Below, one piece after another: positions 18,119-26,912 of a DNA stretch of 64,000 nucleotides. This DNA comes from Kyrpidia sp. Lineage in GTDB: Bacteria; Bacillota; Bacilli; Kyrpidiales; Kyrpidiaceae. The stretch spans positions 1 through 64,000 of the forward strand of contig JASBVV010000001.1 in the NCBI GenBank assembly GCA_029960885.1, given 5' to 3'. A program made the translations under genes and the position numbers. A model generated the notes under the pieces. The model made no database searches. It had not been told where the DNA came from and saw only the letters and a list, made by a program, of their open reading frames with translations. Numbering within the stretch: the first letter of the stretch is position 1; every line of letters begins with the position of its first letter.

Positions 18119-19947
18119 ACGATCAACACTATCTGCGCAACGTGGCCATTGTGGCCCACGTGGATCACGGCAAAACCACCCTGGTGGACCAGATGCTGCG
18201 GCAGGCGGGCACGTTTCGCGCCGGGGCTCAGGTGGAAGACCGAGTGATGGACCAGGGGGAACTGGAGAGAGAACGGGGTATCACAATTCTCGCGAAGAAC
18301 ACGTCGATTCGCTATGGAGAGTATGTCATCAACGTCGTGGACACCCCGGGGCACGCCGATTTCAGCGGCGAGGTGGAACGGATCATACGCATGGTGGACG
18401 GCGTTCTCCTGGTGGTGGATGCGTTCGAAGGGGTGATGCCCCAGACCAAGTTTGTGTTGCGAAAGGCGTTGGCTTACGGGCTGGCGCCCATTGTGGTTCT
18501 CAACAAAATGGATCGTCCCCAGGCCAGGCCCAGGGAGGTACTGGAGCAGGTTTACGATCTGTTTTTGACCTTGGAGGCGTCGGACGATCAGTTGGATTTC
18601 CCCATTCTGTATGCGTCCGCCGTTCGGGGGGTCGCCAGTTCGGAGGCGAGCGAACCCGGGACGGATCTTCGCCCGCTGTTTGAGGCCATCATCCGGCGAA
18701 TTCCGGCACCGCGGGGGGATGCGTCGGGGCCGCTGCAGTTTCAAGTGGCCCGGTTGGATTACGATGAGTACCTGGGCCGCATCGGCGTGGGCCGAATCTA
18801 CCGGGGAAGGCTTCGCGCCGGGCAAAGGGTTGCGGCGGTCTCCCCGGGCGCCGACCCGCAGCCGGCGCGGATCCAAAAGGTGTTCGGCTTTATCGGGCTG
18901 TCTCGAACGGAGCTGGAAGAGGCGGGGGCGGGGGATCTCGTCGGGGTGGCGGGCATCCCGGACATCACTGTGGGCCAGACCTTGGCCGATCCCGACCGGC
19001 CGGATCCCCTGCCGGCCATCGAAGTGGAAGAACCGACGATGGAGATGACCTTTTTGGTCAACGACAGCCCTTTCGCCGGGCGGGGAGGCACGTTCGTGAC
19101 ATCCCGGCAACTGCGGGAAAGGTTGTACCGGGAGATCGAAAGGGACGTGAGCCTGCGGGTCGAGGACACCGAGAGTCCTGACATGTGGCGGGTGTCCGGT
19201 CGCGGTGAACTCCATCTTTCCATTCTGATCGAGACCATGAGAAGGGAAGGGTACGAGCTGCAGGTGTCGAACCCCCGGGTCATTCTTCTCGAGGAAAGCG
19301 GCCGCCTGTACGAACCTTACGAATGGCTCATCGTCGATGTGCCCGAGGAGTTCGTCGGCGTGGCCATGGAGCAGATCGGCGCCCGGAAGGGCGAGTTGCA
19401 GAACATGGAACCGGGCGGACAGGGCAACATCCGATTGGAGTTTGTCCTGCCCACCCGGGGCCTGATCGGGTACCGGAGCCAATTCCTCAGTGAGACCCGG
19501 GGCACCGGGGTGATGCATCACCGGTTTTACCAGTATCGTCCCCGGGAGGAGGGGCTGCCCGGCCGGTTGCACGGTGTACTCATCGCCGCAGTGGAGGGAA
19601 CGGCCACGTCGTACGGGATCGAATCGGTGCAAGACCGGGGAGTGATGTTCATCGAGCCCGGCACCGAAGTGTACGAAGGGATGATTGTGGGCGAACATTC
19701 CCGGGAGCAGGACATCACGGTGAATGTGTGCAAGACCAAACATGTGACCAACATGCGGGCTTCCACCAAAGAGGAAGGGATTCGTCTCAAAACGCCGCGC
19801 AAGATGACCCTGGAGGCGGCTCTGGAGTATTTGGCCGACGATGAATACTGTGAGGTGACACCCGAAACTGTGCGTCTGCGCAAACAGGTTCTCTCCAAAT
19901 CCGAGCGCGAACGGATGAATCGCGGGAAGGCGGGCTCCCGAGCGTAG
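18115..19947 (+). CDS. typA: GTP-binding protein TypA/BipA
   Basis: [51 protein letters not shown]-terminal ...[11 protein letters not shown]. Confidence 0.97.
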   Translation: MNDQHYLRNVAIVAHVDHGKTTLVDQMLRQAGTFRAGAQVEDRVMDQGELERERGITILAKNTSIRYGEYVINVVDTPGHADFSGEVERIIRMVDGVLLVVDAFEGVMPQTKFVLRKALAYGLAPIVVLNKMDRPQARPREVLEQVYDLFLTLEASDDQLDFPILYASAVRGVASSEASEPGTDLRPLFEAIIRRIPAPRGDASGPLQFQVARLDYDEYLGRIGVGRIYRGRLRAGQRVAAVSPGADPQPARIQKVFGFIGLSRTELEEAGAGDLVGVAGIPDITVGQTLADPDRPDPLPAIEVEEPTMEMTFLVNDSPFAGRGGTFVTSRQLRERLYREIERDVSLRVEDTESPDMWRVSGRGELHLSILIETMRREGYELQVSNPRVILLEESGRLYEPYEWLIVDVPEEFVGVAMEQIGARKGELQNMEPGGQGNIRLEFVLPTRGLIGYRSQFLSETRGTGVMHHRFYQYRPREEGLPGRLHGVLIAAVEGTATSYGIESVQDRGVMFIEPGTEVYEGMIVGEHSREQDITVNVCKTKHVTNMRASTKEEGIRLKTPRKMTLEAALEYLADDEYCEVTPETVRLRKQVLSKSERERMNRGKAGSRA

Positions 19948-19970
19948 GCGCTCGCCTTTCTTTTTGATTG
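19939..19970 (+). terminator. Rho-independent terminator after typA
   Basis: CGAGCG-TAGG-CGCTCG stem followed by CCTTTCTTTTT. Confidence 0.6.
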
Positions 19971-20084
19971 CCCGAAGAAAAATTCATGCACATTCCCCGA
20001 GATGTGCTATACTGTGTGGTAAAGAACAGGTTAAGGCCGCTTCACACCGGATGACAGGGCCTGTTTCCGCCAGGGGGGATTCCG

Positions 20085-20552
20085 GTGGATCAAGAGTTCG
20101 TCTATCCGTTAACGATGAAAGACGGCAAGGTGTTCGATGCGCTGGGACAGGATGTCACGGAACAGTATCAGCGGGTCAAACAGGCGGAAGCCGCCGAACG
20201 CATGTTGCGGGCGTTGGAGATTCTTCAGCAGAGAAAAAACGAGGGGATCCCCACCCAGCACCTGTTGTATGTCGATACCGCGTTTCGGTACTGTGCCGTG
20301 GTGGAAACGTTTGTCGGCGACGATCTGTCCGAACGGTTGAATCTGGCTTATGCGGAACGCGTGCACGAGGACGGAGAGGGTCGTCTGTATTTGGACAAGG
20401 TCAACCGGGCCCTGTACCCCATCGAAAGTTTGGCCGAGCTGTACCGCATGGCTCAGTCGGGGATGTTCTCCGTGGCTGTCGCCGAGGCGATATGGGATAA
20501 CCGGGGAGCGGCTTTTTACTTGATTCGAGATCTTTGGGATCCCACGGTGTAG
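20085..20552 (+). CDS. Hypothetical protein
   Basis: 155-aa ORF with RBS (ggggggattccgg) and -10-like TATACT upstream; family not recognised. Confidence 0.55.
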   Translation: MDQEFVYPLTMKDGKVFDALGQDVTEQYQRVKQAEAAERMLRALEILQQRKNEGIPTQHLLYVDTAFRYCAVVETFVGDDLSERLNLAYAERVHEDGEGRLYLDKVNRALYPIESLAELYRMAQSGMFSVAVAEAIWDNRGAAFYLIRDLWDPTV

Positions 20553-20642
20553 TCGTGTTGAAAAGCCTTGCTTTTCAGAGGGCCAAGGGGATACACTGAA
20601 GATGCGGGTGCCATTCGATCTTTACCGGGAGGTGCTGGACAG

Positions 20643-20999
20643 ATGGTGACGTTGACCCAGGAGGCGGCCGGCAAGCTCAAGGAGCTGATGGCCGACAAGG
20701 GGCGCGATGATCTTGCTGTTCGGGTATTTATCAAGGCCGGGGGCTGCAGCGGGTTCAGCTACGGCATGGCCTTGGATGAACCGAAGGGCGAGGACAACGT
20801 GGTGGAGTCCGAAGGCGTTCGGGTGCTGATCGACCCGATGAGTGCTCCGTACCTGCAGGGGGCGGAAATCGATTACGTAGACGGCCTCACGGGTGCGGGA
20901 TTCAAGATTCATAATCCGAATGCCGTCTCCACGTGCGGGTGCGGCCATTCGTTCCGGACCAAGGAGCAGGCCGGGAGTCCCGGTTACTGTGATCACTGA
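20643..20999 (+). CDS. HesB/IscA/ErpA-type iron-sulfur assembly protein
   Basis: MVTLTQEAAGKLKELM...KAGGCSGFSYGMALDEP...NPNAVSTCGCGHSF; conserved Cys pattern. Confidence 0.92.
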   Translation: MVTLTQEAAGKLKELMADKGRDDLAVRVFIKAGGCSGFSYGMALDEPKGEDNVVESEGVRVLIDPMSAPYLQGAEIDYVDGLTGAGFKIHNPNAVSTCGCGHSFRTKEQAGSPGYCDH

Positions 21000-21012
21000 G
21001 AAACGTGTCTTT

Positions 21013-21042
21013 GCCCGCGGCCGGAGCCGCGGGCTTTGTTGT
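21013..21042 (+). terminator. Terminator after iscA-like gene
   Basis: GCCCGCGGC-CGGA-GCCGCGGGC stem followed by TTTGTTGT. Confidence 0.6.
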
Positions 21043-21055
21043 GCCCGGGCGCCGG

Positions 21056-21820
21056 TCAGGGATATTGTCCGCCGTTTGGACTGAGGGTTTGGCCGGTGAT
21101 CCACCCGCTCTCCGGAAGGGCCAGGAACAAAACCGCTCTGGCAATGTCGCCGGGCGTTCCCAGGCGTCCGACCGGGATGCGATCGATGATCTCCGAACGC
21201 TCCTGTTCGGAAAACGGCTCGAGCATGGCCGAGTGCACCGCCCCGGGCGACACGGCGTTGACGGTGACCCCGGTCCGGGCCACTTCCTTGGCGAGAGCCC
21301 GGGTGAAGGCAATAACGCCGCCTTTGGCGGCGGAGTACGCCACTTCGCCGGCCGCGCCGGTCTCGCCCCAAATCGAAGCAATATTGATAATCCGCCCGAA
21401 TCGCCTGCGGATCATCGCCGGAAGGACCGCCCGGCAGGTCAGGTAAACGGCCTTCAGGTTGACGGCCATGATCCTGTCCCATGTCTCTTCGGGGGTGTCG
21501 ATGAGAAGGGTGTAATCGGTGCAGCCGGCGGCGTTGACGAGCACGGTGATCGGCCCCAGGGAATCGGTCACATGACGGACCAATTGGATGGCCTCCCGGC
21601 CGCGGGTCAAATCGGCCCCGGCGGCGATGGTTTCGACCCCCCACTCCCGGCACTGGCGGGCGGCCCCCACGGCGGCATCCCGCCGGGAGTGATGGTGCAG
21701 GGCGACGTGGGCGCCTGCCCGGGCGAGAAGGCGGGCGACTTCGCCGCCGATGTTTCCGGAGGCGCCGGTGACCAGGGCCACGTGGCCGGCCAAGGGCCGG
21801 TCGTCAGGAGAAAGATGCAC
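21056..21820 (-). CDS. Short-chain dehydrogenase/reductase (FabG-like)
   Basis: ALVTGASGNIGGEVARLLARAG; VLVNAAG; YSAAKGGVIAFTRALAKEVARTGVTVNAVSPGAV. Confidence 0.92.
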   Translation of the reverse strand: MHLSPDDRPLAGHVALVTGASGNIGGEVARLLARAGAHVALHHHSRRDAAVGAARQCREWGVETIAAGADLTRGREAIQLVRHVTDSLGPITVLVNAAGCTDYTLLIDTPEETWDRIMAVNLKAVYLTCRAVLPAMIRRRFGRIINIASIWGETGAAGEVAYSAAKGGVIAFTRALAKEVARTGVTVNAVSPGAVHSAMLEPFSEQERSEIIDRIPVGRLGTPGDIARAVLFLALPESGWITGQTLSPNGGQYP

Positions 21821-21940
21821 TTGAACTCACCCCGATCGATGCATGCTCGGTGACGGATGCTCGATCCCCAGATTACTCGGGCGGGAAGAAAAAAACAAGA
21901 GTTCGGATTCTGAACGAGCGATCGGTCGGAGAAGGGGTTT

Positions 21941-22924
21941 TTGCCGGATTTGTCGAAGATGGTTAGGGAATCCGAGATTAGGCGGAATGAACAAGGCGAG
22001 GTGAGTTCGGTGAATGTATGGCCCCGAAAGGTGCAGATCGTGGAAGTCGGGCCCCGGGACGGATTGCAAAACGAAGCGGAAGTGGTGCCCACCGATGTGA
22101 AAGTGGCCTGGATCGATCGTCTGAGCGAGGCCGGGCTCCAGCGCATTGAGGTCACGTCGTTTGTCAACCCCCGGTGGATACCGGCGCTGGCCGACGCGGA
22201 CGAGGTGATGCGCCGGATCCGTCGGGCGGACGGCATCCAGTACAGTGCCCTGGTTCCCAATGTGAAAGGGCTCGAGCGGGCGGTCGCCGTCGGCGTGAAC
22301 GCCGTGGCGGTGTTTATGTCCGCCAGCGAAACGCACAACCGGAAGAACATCAATAAATCCATTGCCGAAACCTACCCGGTTCTTGAAGAAACGGTGCGGG
22401 AAGCTAAGGCGGCGGGGTGTTTTGTGCGCGGCTATGTCTCCACCGCATTCGGTTGTCCCTTTGAGGGAGCGGTGCCCGTCGCCAGGGTTCGGGAGGTGGC
22501 GCTGCACCTGTTGGAGATGGGCATTGATGAACTGTCGGTGGGGGATACCATCGGTGTGGCGACGCCGGCCGATGTGCACCGGGTGGTGGACGTTCTGCTC
22601 AAAGACATGCCCGTCCGGCGCCTGGCCCTGCACTTTCACGACACATACGGCATGGCCATAGCCAATATCTGTGCCGCATTGGAACATGGGGTGCAGATCT
22701 ACGACGCGTCGCTGGGCGGGCTGGGCGGCTGCCCCTACGCGCCGGGGGCCACGGGGAATGTGGCCACCGAAGACGTGTTGTACCTGATGCGGGGATGCGG
22801 GATCGAAACCGGCGTTTCCATCGAGGCCGCCGTGGAAGCGGCGGGTTTTATCGAAGATCATCTCGGGCGGCCGCTTCCCGCTCACAACCTGAGAGCCCGC
22901 CGGGGGGCCTGCACGACAACATGA
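21941..22924 (+). CDS. Hydroxymethylglutaryl-CoA lyase
   Basis: VEVGPRDGLQNEAEVVPTDVKVAWIDRLSEAGLQRIEVTSFVNPRWIPALADA; C-terminal GGLGGCPYAPGATGNVATEDVLY; GTG 22012 is an alternative start. Confidence 0.93.
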   Translation: MPDLSKMVRESEIRRNEQGEVSSVNVWPRKVQIVEVGPRDGLQNEAEVVPTDVKVAWIDRLSEAGLQRIEVTSFVNPRWIPALADADEVMRRIRRADGIQYSALVPNVKGLERAVAVGVNAVAVFMSASETHNRKNINKSIAETYPVLEETVREAKAAGCFVRGYVSTAFGCPFEGAVPVARVREVALHLLEMGIDELSVGDTIGVATPADVHRVVDVLLKDMPVRRLALHFHDTYGMAIANICAALEHGVQIYDASLGGLGGCPYAPGATGNVATEDVLYLMRGCGIETGVSIEAAVEAAGFIEDHLGRPLPAHNLRARRGACTTT

Positions 22925-24462
22925 AGGGGGAAGGCGCGCCCATGCAGTCATACGAGGAGACCCGCAACCGAATTCTTCAGGGAGGAGATGCGAAATACCG
23001 CGAAAAACTCCGGCGGGACGGAAAATTGTTTGTGCGGGACCGGCTGAGGCTGTTGTTGGACGAGGACATCTCGTTTGAAGACGGGTTGTATGCGAACTGT
23101 CTCGCCGACGGGTTGCCGGCGGACGGCGTGGTGACCGGCGTCGGGCGCGTTCACGGGCGAACGGTTTGTTTTATGGCCAATGATTCCACGGTGAAAGCCG
23201 GATCCTGGGGAGCGCGCACGGTGGAAAAAATTCTGCGGATTCAAGAACTCGCCGAGAAGATGCGGGTGCCCTTGTTGTATCTGGTGGACTCCGCCGGAGC
23301 CCGGATTACCGATCAGGTGGACATGTTCCCCGGGCGCCGGGGGGCGGGGCGGATTTTTTACCACCAAGTCCGCCTGTCCGGGGTTATTCCCCAGGTGTGC
23401 CTGTTGTTCGGCCCGTCGGCGGCGGGGGGAGCCTACATTCCCGCGTTCTGCGACGTGGTCATCATGGTGGAGGGAAATGCCAGCATGTACCTCGGATCTC
23501 CCCGGATGGCCGAAATGGTGATCGGGGAAAAAGTCTCTTTGGAGGAGATGGGCGGGGCCCGGATGCATTGCTCGGTGAGCGGTTGCGGGGATGTGCTCGT
23601 GCAGACGGAAGAGGAAGCGATCGCCGCGGCCCGGGCGTATCTGCGCTTTATGCCTTCCCACTGGCAGGAGCGGCCCTCCCGGATCGAGGGTCGACCTCCC
23701 AAATCTTCAGAGCGGCCTCTTTCTGCGATCATCCCGGAGAATCAAAACGTCCCGTTCAACATGTACGATGTGATTGAACGTTTGGTGGATGAGGGATCGT
23801 TTTTCGAAATCAAGCGGCTGTTCGCCCAGGAATTGATCACGGGATTGGCGCGCATCGACGGCCGCCCCGTGGGAATTGTGGCCAATCAACCCCGGGTCAA
23901 AGGCGGCGTCCTCTTTGTGGATTCGGCGGACAAGGCGGCCCGGTTCGTCATGCTTTGCGACGCCTTTTCGATTCCACTGGTGTTTCTGGCGGATGTGCCC
24001 GGTTTTATGATCGGCACCAAAGTGGAGCGGCAGGGCATCATCCGTCACGGGGCGAAAATGATCGCCGCGGTGTCCGAGGCCACCGTGCCGAAGGTTTCGG
24101 TCATCGTGCGGAAAGCGTACGGAGCGGGCCTGTATGCCATGGCGGGTCCCGCGTTTGAACCCGATGTGTGCCTGGCCCTTCCCGGATCCCAGATCGCCGT
24201 GATGGGTCCCGAGGCGGCCGTCAATGCGGTTTACAGCAACAAGATCCAGGCGCTCCCGGAGGAAGAGCGTCCGGCATTTATCGAAGAGAAACGGGAGGAA
24301 TACCGCCGGGACATCGACATCTACCGGCTGGCCGGAGAGTTGGTGGTGGACGACATCGTCGATCCGGACCGCCTGCGCGAAGAACTGATTCGTCGGCTGG
24401 CCGCCTACGAAGACAAGCAGGTGGTTTTTGCCCGGCGGAAACACGCGGTGTATCCGGTTTAA
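22921..24462 (+). CDS. Acyl-CoA carboxylase carboxyltransferase (beta) subunit
   Basis: YLVDSAGARITDQVDMFPGRRGAGRIFYHQ...FGPSAAGGAYIPAFCD...DVPGFMIGTKVERQGIIRHGAKM; ATG 22942 is an alternative start. Confidence 0.93.
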   Translation: MKGEGAPMQSYEETRNRILQGGDAKYREKLRRDGKLFVRDRLRLLLDEDISFEDGLYANCLADGLPADGVVTGVGRVHGRTVCFMANDSTVKAGSWGARTVEKILRIQELAEKMRVPLLYLVDSAGARITDQVDMFPGRRGAGRIFYHQVRLSGVIPQVCLLFGPSAAGGAYIPAFCDVVIMVEGNASMYLGSPRMAEMVIGEKVSLEEMGGARMHCSVSGCGDVLVQTEEEAIAAARAYLRFMPSHWQERPSRIEGRPPKSSERPLSAIIPENQNVPFNMYDVIERLVDEGSFFEIKRLFAQELITGLARIDGRPVGIVANQPRVKGGVLFVDSADKAARFVMLCDAFSIPLVFLADVPGFMIGTKVERQGIIRHGAKMIAAVSEATVPKVSVIVRKAYGAGLYAMAGPAFEPDVCLALPGSQIAVMGPEAAVNAVYSNKIQALPEEERPAFIEEKREEYRRDIDIYRLAGELVVDDIVDPDRLREELIRRLAAYEDKQVVFARRKHAVYPV

Positions 24463-24571
24463 AACGCCCGGCGGGGTGCATTCCCCGGGTGCTCTCTCCG
24501 GCACAGCGAGAATGAGTGACAGGGGCCGCGGGCATCCTAGCTCTAGCGGATGTGGAGGGAGGCCGGGAGTC

Positions 24572-24991
24572 ATGTGGCGGCAATCACGAAACTCGTCTTG
24601 GATGTGGTTGGCGGTGGTGGGGGCTCTCCTGCTGGCAAGCCCCCAGGGCCGCAGGACGGTGGCGCGGTGGGCCCGGGCGGCGGCGCGGTGGCTTGAGGAC
24701 ACTTCCGGGGATCGCGGGATGTCCGGTTCGGACGGGAAGTGGGCGATGGGCGAGGTGTCCCGATCCTGGGATTCCGGGCTCCCAAGGCGGCGATCCGGGC
24801 GCGCCGCGGAGGAGCCCGGAGAGCGGCGATCCGGAGGAGAGGTGCGATCCCAGGGCGAGAGGCACTCCGGAAAGGACGGGCTCTCCAGAGATGACCGGCG
24901 GGGAGCCGGCGACCGGGAGGGCCGGGGCGGGGACGGCCAGGTGATGTGGTGGGTCACGAAACCCGCCGACACGGTCGACGGTCCGGAATGA
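24572..24991 (+). CDS. Hypothetical protein: N-terminal TM, low-complexity Arg/Gly/Asp/Ser-rich tail
   Basis: MWRQSRNSSWMWLAVVGALLLASPQ... with charged, likely disordered tail; RBS ggaggccgggag. Confidence 0.45.
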   Translation: MWRQSRNSSWMWLAVVGALLLASPQGRRTVARWARAAARWLEDTSGDRGMSGSDGKWAMGEVSRSWDSGLPRRRSGRAAEEPGERRSGGEVRSQGERHSGKDGLSRDDRRGAGDREGRGGDGQVMWWVTKPADTVDGPE

Positions 24992-25008
24992 GTCGGGAAA
25001 ATCCATTC

Positions 25009-25038
25009 GATCCTGCCGTATCGGGCAGGATTTTTTAT
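25009..25038 (+). terminator. Terminator upstream of dcw cluster
   Basis: ATCCTGCC-GTATC-GGGCAGGAT followed by TTTTTATT. Confidence 0.75.
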
Positions 25039-25061
25039 TGCCGGGGAGAATATGAAGAGTG

Positions 25062-25086
25062 TGGTGGAAAGTGGGGGAAAGTGGGG
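25062..25086 (+). promoter_or_regulatory. MraZ-binding direct repeats (MraZ box)
   Basis: TGGTG-N5-TGGGG-N5-TGGGG: three direct repeats on a 10-bp period immediately upstream of mraZ. Confidence 0.75.
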
Positions 25087-25113
25087 GATTGAGGTGAAAG
25101 GTGGTGAGCCGGC

Positions 25114-25545
25114 GTGTTCATCGGGGAGTTTGCTCATACGGTGGATGAGAAAGGCCGGCTCATCATGCCCGCCAAGTTCCGAGAGGGGCTTGGGCCGGGG
25201 TTCATTCTCACCCGGGGCTTGGACCGCTGCCTGTTCGCCTACCCGCGGCGGGAATGGGAAAGTGTTGAGGCCAAGCTCAAAACCCTCCCCATGGCCAGGC
25301 CCGAAGCCCGGGCGTTCATGCGGTTTTTCTTTTCAGGGGCCACCGAGTGTGAATTTGACCGCCAGGGACGGTTTTTGATCCCGGTTTCCCTGCGCGGGTA
25401 TGCTTCCCTGGAACGGGACTGCGTGATCATCGGGGTTTCGAACCGGGTGGAAGTGTGGGCAAAGGAGGCGTGGGAGGTGTATTTCAACCAGTCTCAGGAT
25501 TCCTTTGCCGGCATTGCGGAAAGCCTGGCGGACCTGGGATTTTAA
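25114..25545 (+). CDS. mraZ: Transcriptional regulator MraZ
   Basis: [26 protein letters not shown]; first gene of dcw cluster. Confidence 0.97.
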   Translation: MFIGEFAHTVDEKGRLIMPAKFREGLGPGFILTRGLDRCLFAYPRREWESVEAKLKTLPMARPEARAFMRFFFSGATECEFDRQGRFLIPVSLRGYASLERDCVIIGVSNRVEVWAKEAWEVYFNQSQDSFAGIAESLADLGF

Positions 25546-25562
25546 GAACGGAGGGAAACAGG

Positions 25563-26510
25563 GTGCCATTCCGCCATGAACCGGTTCTGCTCCGGGAGAC
25601 CCTGGAGGCGCTTGGCCCCCGTCCGGGCGGACTGTATGTGGACGGGACGCTGGGAGGCGGCGGTCACGCCAGGGCGATTCTCGACGCTTCGGCACCCACC
25701 GGGCGGCTGATCGGGATCGACCAGGACGATGAAGCCTTGGCCGCGGCATCCGCCCGTTTGGCGCCGTACGGAGACCGGGTCCTCATCCGGAAAGGGAATT
25801 TTCGCCGTTTGAAAATGATCCTTCAGGACGCGGGGGTTCAGGACGGGGTGGACGGGGTTCTTTTCGATGTGGGGCTGTCCTCCTTCCAATTGGACGAAGC
25901 GGGCCGGGGATTCAGTTATCGGCTGGATGCCCCTCTGGACATGCGCATGGATCCCTCCGGTTCGCTGACCGCCCGGGAGATCGTCAACACATGGTCCGAA
26001 GCGGAGTTAATCCGGGTGATTCGGGCGTACGGGGAGGAGCGGTGGGCGCCGCGGATCGCCTCGGCGGTGGTGAAGCGGCGGCGGGAGCGCCCGATTCAAA
26101 CCACCGGTGAATTGGCCGAGTTGGTGAAGACGGCGATTCCGGCCCCCGCCCGCCGGCAGGGTCCCCACCCGGCCCGAAGGACTTTTCAGGCTTTGCGCAT
26201 TGCGGTGAATGACGAGTTGGGAGCCCTCGAGGAGGGGATTCATGCGGCGATTGACGCGCTGTGCCCCGGCGGGCGACTGGCGGTGATTAGTTTCCATTCC
26301 TTGGAGGATCGCAGGGTGAAGCAGATTTTTGTCGAAGAAGCGAAATCGTGCGTGTGTCCGCCGGAAGCGCCGGTCTGCACCTGCGGACACCGGCCGCGCC
26401 TTCGGATGCTCAACCGGAAACCGATCACAGCCGGTCCGGAAGAAGTGCGACGCAATCCCAGGGCGCGTTCGGCGAAGCTTCGCGCCGCCGAACGGCTTGC
26501 GCGGGAATAA
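25563..26510 (+). CDS. rsmH: 16S rRNA m4C1402 methyltransferase RsmH
   Basis: FRHEPVLLRETLEALGPRPGGLYVDGTLGGGGHARAIL; position after mraZ. Confidence 0.97.
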   Translation: MPFRHEPVLLRETLEALGPRPGGLYVDGTLGGGGHARAILDASAPTGRLIGIDQDDEALAAASARLAPYGDRVLIRKGNFRRLKMILQDAGVQDGVDGVLFDVGLSSFQLDEAGRGFSYRLDAPLDMRMDPSGSLTAREIVNTWSEAELIRVIRAYGEERWAPRIASAVVKRRRERPIQTTGELAELVKTAIPAPARRQGPHPARRTFQALRIAVNDELGALEEGIHAAIDALCPGGRLAVISFHSLEDRRVKQIFVEEAKSCVCPPEAPVCTCGHRPRLRMLNRKPITAGPEEVRRNPRARSAKLRAAERLARE

Positions 26511-26522
26511 GGAGTGTGTGGG

Positions 26523-26912
26523 ATGGCGGCTGTAAAACCGTTGGGGTATGTTGCGACCAGACCGAATCCCAAAACCCGCCCTGGACGCGCGGGATTGCCG
26601 CGTTTGTCCCCAGAGACGGTCCGCGACCGCCTTTCACTGGTCGGTGTGGTTTTGGTGTCCATCGGGGTGCTGTGCTGGGTGATTTCCCGGGATGCGGCCG
26701 TGACGGCCCAAAACTACCGGATCCAGGCGCTGCAGGCCGAGGTGGCCGGCTTGGAACAGGAGAACAGCCAACTGGAAAGTCGGGTCAATCAGCTTTCGGC
26801 CCCCTCGCGCTTGGTGGACGTCGCGAAGAAAATGGGCCTGATGCAAGCTTCCCCTGATCAGTGGCGGGTGTTGCCGGCTTCGCCGGCCTCCGGAGGCGCA
26901 GCGGCTCGATGA
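26523..26912 (+). CDS. ftsL: Cell division protein FtsL
   Basis: Single TM plus leucine-zipper-like coiled coil; position between rsmH and pbp. Confidence 0.85.
   Translation: MAAVKPLGYVATRPNPKTRPGRAGLPRLSPETVRDRLSLVGVVLVSIGVLCWVISRDAAVTAQNYRIQALQAEVAGLEQENSQLESRVNQLSAPSRLVDVAKKMGLMQASPDQWRVLPASPASGGAAAR

Noticed and set aside
20557-20580. TGAAAAGC-CTT-GCTTTTCA hairpin before the IscA-like gene
   Set aside because: No T-run on + strand; cannot decide between weak terminator and 5' UTR structure, so not annotated
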